DNA from: Nemertoderma westbladi
Taxonomy: Eukaryota > Xenacoelomorpha > Nemertodermatida > Nemertodermatidae
Direction of reading: 5' to 3'
Assembly: GCA_032718475.1 (NCBI GenBank)
Contig: JAUCBJ010004507.1
Location: forward strand, 34,704-98,703
Length of the DNA: 64,000 nt
The translations under genes and the position numbers were made by a program. This document shows, piece by piece, positions 22,822 to 31,016 of this stretch; the first letter of the stretch is position 1, and every line of letters begins with the position of its first letter. The notes beneath the pieces were generated by a model. It was not told the origin of the DNA and searched no databases. It worked only from the letters and a program-made list of their open reading frames with translations.

Positions 22822-24579
22822 TCATTGCCCATTGAGTATTGGCATTTTAGAATCGGTTCTTTTTCGAGAAGTTAATCTTGTGAAGAGTTCATGCAGGGTA
22901 CTTCTCAAAACCTTGTTCCGCAGGGCATAAAGGATTGGATTGAATGTTGCATTGGCGTAAACGAGCCAAACGGGTATATCGAAAGAATAACACCGCGATA
23001 TGTCATCTTTCCAATGTACAACCCAAGAGATGGTGTACGGGATTTGGCATATTATATAAACTGTTACTAATATCACAATCGTATGCGCAACTCTGCGGTC
23101 CCGATTGAATCGGTTTTGGAGTTTACGTTGTTGCCTGATTACACCGGGTGGTTGACTGGTAAGTTCTGCAATCTCAAATGTGTCTGTTCGATATCTATGG
23201 CCTTTCTTGTCTGATAGCCTTGTTAATCCATAATTTTCTTCAGTGGGATCATTTGATGTCGACTTGTTTCTTCGTAGTGTCCCAGGCCAAGCATACTCCA
23301 CAATGTCTTCCATGTCATCATTATCAACTACAATGTTGTCTTCTTGTAAAACCTTCTCCCTTAATGACATCCATTCTAAAACATCATCTTCACCTGAAGG
23401 CAATGCTTTTACCAACAGAGTAACTTGTCGAAGTCGAATAGTAACATCATTCATCATATCTTCTATGAAATCACCTTCATTAACATATATTACTTTATTT
23501 GTAAGGAAGTTATACTGCGCGCTGCTTTCCCTTGCCCCAATGGGTTCTTCCTCTTGTTCCTGTTCCATAGGTTTTGATATTTCCTGTGCAATATTATTTT
23601 CCTCATCACCTTCTCCGAGTATATTTATGGTGGAGACCGCCCGATCGTGTGGGCGTGATTTGTGAGATCTATATCTAACTCGAGGAGATCCGCTCATCCT
23701 ATGTCCGAGATTCTGAAGCTGCTTTGTAAACATAAAACTACTTCTCTTTGGCAATCTTTCTGTTGTGGCTGCCGCCACCGGCTGACTTTGTGAGGCAACA
23801 ATATTTGGAAAGATTGGTGGGGGTGTTGTTGGGAAGGAATGGCGGTTGAGTTTCAGTGCATTCCTATGTATGGCGAGGTAGACTCCTCTGTTAAGTATAA
23901 CAAGAATTATTAGAGGGAAGTAAGTGAATGTTACTGCGGCTATCCCTCGAAAAACCCCATTCTCAATCCACTCTTCTCTGCAACCTTTACTTATCGCAGG
24001 GCTGGAGGGTTCACTACCCGCTGCTATATAAATCGCATTCCAGAATACTGTTGGTATCCCATATACTATTAGAGGTATAACCCAACTGGAAGCTAACAGG
24101 GAGCCAATCACGGTGTATTTACGTCGGTATGTGTGCAATCGTGTGATACACATGTAGCGGTCAAAGGTAATCACGCATATGGTGAGACCACCGGCGGAAG
24201 TGCAAACGTAATCGCAGATCAACCATAACTTGCACCAACCAATCGGGGCTGCGTATGAGCAATCGTTTAAGAACAGCTTCGATACGTAACTGTAAGGTGC
24301 CACTACTAGAGACACAACGAAATCAGCGCATGCCAGTGATAGTATCGGTAGTTTACCTAATGTTCGCAGTCGTTTTTCGTAAACGAATGCCGTGATTACT
24401 GAGCCATTAGTGAAGATCGCTGTTAATGTTAAAGGTACAGCTATCGCTAGAATTATCCATTTGCCCAAGTATGTGTATGAGCAGAATTCTTCTGTATTTG
24501 TGACATTTATTTGGTTGCACGTGTACCCTTGGACTTCGTGTGGCGTTGTGTTGGCATTAAGGTTCAACATTCTGTCCAT
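22822..24579 (-). CDS. Aminergic-like rhodopsin-family G-protein-coupled receptor
   Basis: 585 residues in one exon. An in-frame stop lies upstream of the first ATG (24579), and that ATG is the chosen start. The extracellular N terminus has N-glycosylation sequons at N10 and N25. Seven membrane segments are visible: TM1 about 42-65 (N58), TM2 with D86, TM3 118-140 with C116 for the disulphide to C200, TM4 157-178, TM5 212-232, TM6 499-520, TM7 536-553. TM3 ends in DRY (140-142) and TM7 in NPILY (547-551). D123 (position 3.32), W538 (7.40) and Y541 (7.43) are the amine-binding signature, so a biogenic amine or acetylcholine-like ligand is likely. The third intracellular loop is about 260 residues, long as in muscarinic and histamine H3-type receptors. 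Oddly, the TM6 toggle tryptophan (6.48) is glutamine, in CQIP. The subtype cannot be assigned. Confidence 0.92.
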   Translation of the reverse strand: MDRMLNLNANTTPHEVQGYTCNQINVTNTEEFCSYTYLGKWIILAIAVPLTLTAIFTNGSVITAFVYEKRLRTLGKLPILSLACADFVVSLVVAPYSYVSKLFLNDCSYAAPIGWCKLWLICDYVCTSAGGLTICVITFDRYMCITRLHTYRRKYTVIGSLLASSWVIPLIVYGIPTVFWNAIYIAAGSEPSSPAISKGCREEWIENGVFRGIAAVTFTYFPLIILVILNRGVYLAIHRNALKLNRHSFPTTPPPIFPNIVASQSQPVAAATTERLPKRSSFMFTKQLQNLGHRMSGSPRVRYRSHKSRPHDRAVSTINILGEGDEENNIAQEISKPMEQEQEEEPIGARESSAQYNFLTNKVIYVNEGDFIEDMMNDVTIRLRQVTLLVKALPSGEDDVLEWMSLREKVLQEDNIVVDNDDMEDIVEYAWPGTLRRNKSTSNDPTEENYGLTRLSDKKGHRYRTDTFEIAELTSQPPGVIRQQRKLQNRFNRDRRVAHTIVILVTVYIICQIPYTISWVVHWKDDISRCYSFDIPVWLVYANATFNPILYALRNKVLRSTLHELFTRLTSRKRTDSKMPILNGQ

Positions 24580-24744
24580 GTCCACCAAAATACTGCATGC
24601 ACCTTTTACATTAGTATAAACAGTTCAGTTCATGACATTAATAATTCTAGAAAGTACCAATATTATGTACTCAATAATTTAATATGTACCGTTAATATTA
24701 TTTATCACTATTAATATCAACTACTTATTAAGTCCTCCAAGAGT

Positions 24745-24764
24745 GTGGGGCGAGCCTTGGAGTC
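24745..24764 (+). mobile_element. Left-end fragment of the GTGGGGC element
   Basis: GTGGGGCGAGCCTTGGAG matches the left terminus seen at 11294 and 34336. It is cut short by the hAT-like element that starts at 24773. Confidence 0.4.
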
Positions 24765-24875
24765 TGTGAGTCCAGAGGCGTAGCGAGGGGGAGGGGACGT
24801 TCCCCCCGGGCACTCTCACCCAGGGGCGCTAAAATGTCAGGGAATTCTTGTAAAAATAGGACAAATCAGTGAAAA

Positions 24876-25500
24876 GTCAGGGATTGTGATACTGTATTTG
24901 TGTCATAAAGTCAGGAATTGTGATACTCTATTTGTGTCATAAAGTCAGGGATTGTGATACTGTATTTGTGTCAGGGATTGTGATACTGTATTTGTGTCAG
25001 GGATTGTGATACTGTATTTGTGTCAGGGATTGTGATACTGTATTTGTGTCATAAAGTCAGGGATTGTGATACTGTATTTGTGTCAGGGATTGTGATACTG
25101 TATTTGTGTCAGGGATTGTGATACTGTATTTGTGTCAGGGATTGTGATACTGTATTTGTGTCATAAAGTCAGGGATTGTGATACTGTATTTGTGTCAGGG
25201 ATTGTGATACTGTATTTGTGTCAGGGATTGTGATACTGTATTTGTGTCATAAAGTCAGGGATTGTGATACTGTATTTGTGTCAGGGATTGTGATACTGTA
25301 TTTGTGTCAGGGATTGTGATACTGTATTTGTGTCATAAAGTCAGGGATTGTGATACTGTATTTGTGTCATTAGTCAGGGATTGTGATACTGTATTTGTGT
25401 CATAGTCAGGGATTGTGATACTGTATTTGTGTCATAAAGTCAGGGATTGTGATACTGTATTTGTGTCATTAGTCAGGGATTGTGATACTGTATTTGTGTC
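24876..25500. repeat. 26/33-bp tandem repeat array
   Basis: Units of GTCAGGGATTGTGATACTGT plus ATTTGT (26 bp), alternating irregularly with longer 33-bp units that add CATAAA or a similar spacer. About 22 units. Lies within the hAT-like element. Noncoding. Confidence 0.95.
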
Positions 25501-25599
25501 ATTCAACTCATTAGCAAATATGTGGAAAACCTTTTTCTCTGCTCGTTTCGCTCGCCATTCAATATATTATAAGTGCACTGTGCTGGCTTGTCGACAAAA

Positions 25600-25705
25600 T
25601 TGCGCCGCCACAACTCCCTATCACCCCTGACATTTGCTAGATCATCCGCATCTTCAAGGCCAGTGTCCTTTAAGATTCGTCTCAAGAAAGTCATGGGCTG
25701 TCCAC
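25600..25705 (-). pseudogene. LINE reverse transcriptase C-terminal tail fragment
   Basis: The minus strand encodes GGQPMTFLRRILKDTGLEDA then DRELWRRN. This is the pattern of the extreme C terminus of LINE polyproteins (GRP-x-T-x-D-x-L-x-x-DTG ... DRxxWR). The LINE at 30863-32863 ends in the related RGRPAITYIDQLERDTEL ... NREAWKDL. Only this tail survives; no reverse transcriptase core is nearby. It sits between the two arrays of the hAT-like element. Confidence 0.6.
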
Positions 25706-25826
25706 CTATGTAATAAATTATACTGTTAGATATATAATTTTTTAGAAAAAAACATCATAAATTAAATGTTAAAATTATTGGAGAGGGGGAGTGGCGGGGG
25801 GGGGGGGGGGATTATCTCAGCTTCTG

Positions 25827-27912
25827 TGTGAGCCTGGGGGGGGGTGCAGAAGGGCTCGCTACGCCTCTGTGTGAGCCTGGAGGGGGGCGCGCCAGAAGGG
25901 CTCGCTACGCCTCTGTGTGAGCCTGGAGGGGGGCGCACCAGAAGGGCTCGCTACGCCTCTGTGTGAGCCTTGAGGGGGGCGCGCCAGAAGGGCTCGCTAC
26001 GCCTCTGTGTGAGCCGGGAGGGGGGGCGCGCCAGAAGGGCTCGCTATGGCTCTGTGTGAGCCTGGAGGGGGGCGCGCCAGAAGGGCTCGCTACGGCTCTG
26101 TGTGAGCCTGGGGGGGGGGGGGGGGCAGAAGGGCTCACTACGGCTCTGTGTGACCCTGGGGGGGGGGGGGGGGGCGCCAGAAGGGCTCGCTATGCCTCTG
26201 TGTGAGCCTGGAGGGGGGCGCGCCAGAAGGGCTCGCTACGCCTCTGTAAGCCTGGAGGGGGGTGCGCCAGAAGGGCTCGCTACGCCTCTGTGTGAGCCTG
26301 GCGGGGGGCGCGCCAGAAGGGCTCGCTACGCCTCTGTGTAAGCCTGGAGGGGGGCGCGCCAGAAGGGCTCGCTACGCCTCTGTGTGAGCCTGGAGGGGGG
26401 CGCGCCAGAAGGGCTCGCTACGCCTCTGTGTGAGCCTGGAGGGGGGCGCGCCAGAAGGGCTCGCTACACCTCTGTGTGAGCCTGGAGGGGGGCGTGCCAG
26501 AAGGGCTCGCTACGCCTCTGTGTGAGCCTGGAGGGAGGCGCGCCAGAAGGGCTCTCTACGCCTCTGTGTGAGCCTGGAGGGGGGCACGCCAGAAGGGCTC
26601 GCTACGCCTCTGTGTGAGCATGGAGGGGGGCGCGCCAGAAGGGCTCGCTACGCCTCTGTGTGAGCCTGGGGGGGGGGGCGCCAGAAGGGCTCGCTACGCC
26701 TCTGTGTGAGCCTGGAGGGGGGCGTGCCAGAAGGGCTCGCTACGCCTCTGTGTGAGCCTGGAGGGGGCCTCGCCAGAAGGGCTCGCTACGCCTCTGTGTT
26801 ACCCTGGAGGGGGGTGCGCCAGAAGGGCTCGCTACGCTACGCCTCTGTGTGAGCCTGGAGGGGGGCACGCCAGAAGGGCTCGCTACGCCTCTGTGTGAGC
26901 CTGGAGGGGGGCGCGCCAGAAAGGCTCGCTACGCCTCTGTGTGAGCCTGGAGGGGGGCGCGCCAGAAAGGCTCGCTACGCCTCTATGTGAGCCTGGAGGG
27001 GGGCGCGCCAGAAAGGCTCGCTACGCCTCTGTGTGAGCCTGGAGGGGGGCGCGCCAGAAGGGCTCGCTACGCCTCTGTGTGAGCCTGGAGGGGGGCGCGC
27101 CAGAAGGGCTCGCTACGCCTCTGTGTGAGCCTGGAGGGGGGCGCGCCAGAAAGGCTCGCTACGCCTCTGTGTGAGCCTGGAGGGGGGCGCGCCAGAAAGG
27201 CTCGCTACGCCTCTATGTGAGCCTGGAGGGGGGCGCGCCAGAAAGGCTCGCTACGCCTCTGTGTGAGCCTGGAGGGGGGCGCGCCAGAAGGGCTCGCTAC
27301 GCCTCTGTGTGAGCCTGGAGGGGGGCGCGCCAGAAAGGCTCGCTACGCCTCTATGTGAGCCTGGAGGGGGCTCTCCAGAAAGGCTCGCTACGCCTCTGTG
27401 TGAGCCTGGAGGGGGGCGCGCCAGAAAGGCTCGCTACGCCTCTGTGTGAGCCTGGAGGGGGGCGCGCCAGAAAGGCTCGCTACGCCTCTATGTGAGCCTG
27501 GAGGGGGGCGCGCCAGAAAGGCTCGCTACGCCTCTGTGTGAGCCTGGAGGGGGGCGCGCCAGAAAGGCTCGCTACGCCTCTGTGTGAGCCTGGAGGGGGG
27601 CGCGCCAGAAAGGCTCGCTACGCCTCTGTGTGAGCCTGGAGGGGGGCGCGCCAGAAGGGCTCGCTACGCCTCTGTGTGAGCCTGGAGGGGGGCGCGCCAG
27701 AAGGGCTCGCTACGCCTCTGTGTGAGCCTTGAGGGGGGCGCGCCAGAAGGGCTCGCTACGCCTCTGTGTGAGCCTGGAGGGGGGCGCGCCAGAAGGGCTC
27801 GCTACGCCTCTGTGTGAGCCTGGAGGGGGGCGCGCCAGAAGGGCTCGCTACGCCTCTGTGTGAGCCTGGAGGGGGGCGCGCCAGAAGGGCTCGCTACGCC
27901 TCTGTGTGAGCC
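25827..27912. repeat. 46-bp GC-rich tandem array (about 45 copies)
   Basis: Each 46-bp unit is TGTGAGCC, then a G-run (GGAGGGGGG), then GGCGCGCCAGAAGG, then CTCGCTACGCCTCTG. The last block is the hAT-like terminal inverted repeat and the first eight bases match its target duplication. G-run length varies (up to about 15 in early units). A sub-block marked by AGAAAGG and CTCTATG repeats between about 26910 and 27530. Open frames on both strands are repeat artefacts. Confidence 0.97.
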
Positions 27913-28281
27913 TTCGCATCTATTTGAGTTTGAAATTAAATGTATTTGCGGGTTTGGAATCCTCCAAGATCCCCTATACTAAGGTGGTCTTGGACTGGTC
28001 TTGGGGGTCTCCTACTCTAAGGACAAAGAATATCTGTTGAGCAAAAGTTTGTATAGAAAACTTATAATGTTAAAATATAAATGTTGACCCATGTTATAGA
28101 AATTAATAGGCTCATGCTATATTGATCTGTTGAAGCAAATTTAATTCGTGGGGAATTATGATTTTGTCCCGTGGATTGTCGCTGTGACATGAACTGCCAC
28201 TGTAGATATTCCCGGCATGTTAAAGTTTGTAGAGGTTTGTTTGAGAGTTTGTAAAATTCCTAAAAATCGTTTACACACACA
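27913..28281. other. Intergenic sequence, no gene seen
   Basis: Unique sequence between the 46-bp array and the GC-rich foldback. Nothing recognisable as gene or RNA. Confidence 0.5.
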
Positions 28282-28525
28282 CAGGTACGCAGCAATCTAC
28301 GCCCTCACAATGTGCAACTATCGCCCGGCGGAAACCTTCGCCCACACGCAATCTTCGCCCGCGAGCAACCTTCGCCAAATAAACAATTATTGTTTTGGTT
28401 AGAAACAGCCGCCTCTGTAACCCGGGCGATGTTTCCCCCGGGCGAAGGTTGTACGCGGGCGAAGATTGGACGCGGGCGAAGGTTGTACGCGGGCGAAGAT
28501 TGCACCCGACCCACACACACAGCTA
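28282..28525. repeat. CpG-rich foldback minisatellite
   Basis: The left half contains complements of GGGCGAAG units (CCTTCGCCCAC, ATCTTCGCCCGC, ACCTTCGCC). The right half contains direct units (GGGCGAAGGTTGTACGC, GGGCGAAGATTGGACGC). The centre is an AT-rich spacer of about 60 bp. CA-rich runs (ACACACAC) flank both sides. Transcripts would fold into a long imperfect hairpin. Open frames on both strands follow from the repeat. Confidence 0.75.
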
Positions 28526-28845
28526 GTTTTAGTTTGGTTGAGGTATACTAATGACAGGCATCACTACAACAGTTGCGTCACTACAACATTAATTACAATT
28601 TTTTGGTACCCTTACTGTTGTACATATGGTTGATTCGGACCAGAAGGTTGGTAATTTGAATTTTATAATTTCGATAATTTGTATTCATGTCAAAGTGTAG
28701 CAATTTTCAATTAATTTAAACAAATTCGAGTATATATTTGTTTTAAATTAAACATATTCGAATATTCTTGTATATATATTTAGTGATTTAAAATTCACAC
28801 GGTAGAACTCGTAGAGCACACCAAATTAAGTATATAAACCTAAAA
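28526..28845. other. Intergenic sequence, no gene seen
   Basis: AT-rich unique sequence with no supported feature. Confidence 0.5.
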
Positions 28846-29192
28846 ACTACAGTAGGCCCTATATCAAATAATTAAGGGGGGGGGGGTATACCCCCCCATG
28901 AACCTGTTTTTAAAATGGCTGTCAATTAGTGTTAAATGATAATATTGCTAATTTTTGTCATTGTCAACCACTGTATGGAAGGCCAAATAGCCTTTATAGT
29001 AAAATTTGAAAATTTATAGCCTCCCCCTAGCGGCTGGCGGCGGAATTAAAGATTTCACTAAAATTGCTACTAGTCCCTCAATTTCGGTCCAAATTTCTTG
29101 AAACCAACTTTTTTGGACTCAGCGTGATCGACTCTACAAAAGTTATCTTATAGAATTTTTAATTAGCCATTTTTATTTTAATTAATTAATTT

Positions 29193-29522
29193 AGCCCAGT
29201 AGGACAGGCCCGATAAGCATAGCCTATTCATTATTTAGTTGATCAAGAGTGGGTTGGTTTAACCCCGTCAACTAAATAAGTCATTGAGGTCTTTAAAATA
29301 CCTGAGTGTTTAAAGCTCATCTATCCCATCATCATCTAGCTCATCCACCTGACCTGACTCGGTCAGGTCAGGTACCCAGATCCTGCTACCACTATGGCAG
29401 TAATGTGGTAGTACCTGTAGCTGTCAGCCCAGTAGGGCAGGCCCGATAAGCATAGCCTATTCATTATTTAGTTGATCAAGAGTGGGTTGGTTCAGCCCCG
29501 TCAACTAAATAAGTCATTGAGG
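29193..29522 (+). repeat. Direct repeat in the LINE 5' region
   Basis: Two copies of a segment beginning AGCCCAGTAGG(A/G)CAGGCC and ending AAGTCATTGAGG lie at 29193-29289 and 29426-29522, with only a few differences. Tandem 5' units often carry internal promoters in LINEs. A perfect hairpin with arms CCTGACCTGAC/GTCAGGTCAGG (29348-29372) lies between them. Confidence 0.8.
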
Positions 29523-30023
29523 GCTATAGCGCCTAGGGCACCATTGAAGGCAAAGGCTTGATATGCATCTGCATTAGAGGTGATACAAGCCCCGTCCTGT
29601 CTATACTGGATGCTCCTCTACCTGTGTTAGGTAACCTAACCCAGGAGGCACACTTGGTTCAGGGTGTAACAAATGGACCCCTACAGTCGGCAGCAGGGCT
29701 GTAGGCCATGGATAGGCGGAAGGTAATCAACCAACGGCTAGACATGCTGACAAGGTCGGCGGAAGGTAATCAACCAACGGCGACCTACTGCGAAGACGCT
29801 TGTAGGAGTTGCGACCACAAGCGGTTTACTCCCGCAACTGAAAGATATGAGTATGAGAACCCTCCAGGAGAAATACCGGCTCGGTCGTCGCCCGGGTCAA
29901 CAATGACCGCGTCCCTCAGTGGTACACCAGGCTGGGGTCGATAAATTGGCTACTGGAACAGAAGACAGAGAAGAAAGAAGAATCAACCTGTTGAAATGTA
30001 AAAAGACACTAAATATTGCTACA

Positions 30024-31016
30024 ATGAACGCACGCACGCTGAAAGCACAGAGCAAACAGGGTGACATGGTCGCTCTGGCAATGGAATATAACATCGACAT
30101 CATCTGCATCCAAGAACATCGGATTTGTCATGAAGACACTGCCATGAAGTACAATGACATTGGAAATGGATGGACGTTAGTAACAAGCTCAGCAGTAAGA
30201 AACTCGGCCAATGCATCAATTGGTGGAGTAGGAATTCTGCAAAGCCCATTTGCACTTAAGACCCTAAACAACATCGAATCTATAAATTCCAGGGTTATGA
30301 TCGCAACATTTGATGGGAATCCCAAGACAACAGTTATATGTTGCTACAGTCCAACCAATGCATCAGAGCCAGAACAAGCAGTCAAGTTTTATGAAGAACT
30401 GACTGGACTTATTAAGGACATCCCGAAACACAATGTTAAAGTCATTGCTGGTGACCTGAATGCGCAAATTGGCCCAGAAGACATCAAGGGTTACACCTAT
30501 AACACCAGTTCTAACAGAAATGGGTACTTACTTTTAGACCTAATGGAAGAATGTGAATTGATACCAACAAACAACACATTCGAAAAGAGTAAGGGGAAGC
30601 TATGGACCTTTCAATACCCTAATGGAACCAAAGCACAACTGGATTACATGATCAACTGCGAGGCATACAGCTCGTTCAACCTAATTGGTTCGGACCACAG
30701 AATTGTGACTGCAGAGATCAGACTCAGTTTGAGAGCCAGCAAACCCAGGACAAGCAGGCGGATCAACTATGACTGGGAGAAACTCAGAACTGACAATGCT
30801 GTAAAGGATGCTTATACAGTAGAAGTTCAAAACCGCTTTGAAGCACTTCAGTCAATGGATGAAGACCAATCCACCGATTCAATATACCAGAATATAACAA
30901 CACATCACAATACAAGGAATCAGCTAAGAGGCATATCCCCCAGAAACCTAAACGAAAACAGTATGTGCCATGGCAAAACTCTGAGGTTACTTGTAAGAGA
31001 GAAGATCTTAAGATAG
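30024..31016 (+). CDS. LINE AP-like endonuclease domain
   Basis: Exonuclease-endonuclease-phosphatase fold of a non-LTR retrotransposon, which nicks target DNA to prime reverse transcription. Visible motifs: MNARTL near the start, IICIQEHR, a central CCYSPTNA, the catalytic GDLNAQIG (about 30450), TFQYPNGTKAQLDYM (about 30610-30650) and the terminal GSDHRIV (about 30690). All core catalytic residues are present. The frame is open from 29907, but the first ATG is at 30024, so the true start may be upstream with a further frameshift. The frame runs out at 31016 and overlaps the reverse-transcriptase frame by about 150 bp. In related elements one polypeptide is expected, so this copy is probably frameshifted. 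Confidence 0.88.
   Translation: MNARTLKAQSKQGDMVALAMEYNIDIICIQEHRICHEDTAMKYNDIGNGWTLVTSSAVRNSANASIGGVGILQSPFALKTLNNIESINSRVMIATFDGNPKTTVICCYSPTNASEPEQAVKFYEELTGLIKDIPKHNVKVIAGDLNAQIGPEDIKGYTYNTSSNRNGYLLLDLMEECELIPTNNTFEKSKGKLWTFQYPNGTKAQLDYMINCEAYSSFNLIGSDHRIVTAEIRLSLRASKPRTSRRINYDWEKLRTDNAVKDAYTVEVQNRFEALQSMDEDQSTDSIYQNITTHHNTRNQLRGISPRNLNENSMCHGKTLRLLVREKILR

Larger units (their letters stand above)
24773..27904. mobile_element. hAT-like nonautonomous DNA transposon with expanded interior
   Basis: The left terminus CAGAGGCGTAGCGAG (24773-24787) is the exact reverse complement of CTCGCTACGCCTCTG (27890-27904). The element is flanked by octamers TGTGAGTC (24765-24772) and TGTGAGCC (27905-27912), 7 of 8 identical. 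An 8-bp target duplication and a CAG...CTG terminus with GGCGTAGC are typical of hAT elements. Inside the left end, CCCCGGGCACTCTCACCCAG and GGGGCGCTAAAAT resemble the subterminal GC-rich stretches of such elements. There is no transposase gene. The interior holds a 26/33-bp array, a LINE scrap and the 46-bp array, whose every unit contains the right terminal repeat. The original right end could equally be the copy at 25855-25869. Confidence 0.7.

Noticed and set aside
23178-23665. Plus-strand frames opposite the receptor gene
   Set aside because: Shadows of the long low-complexity third loop of the minus-strand receptor.
25905-26341. Proline- or glycine-rich open frames on both strands
   Set aside because: Artefacts of the 46-bp GC-rich array; they run in several frames and are broken by G-run length changes.
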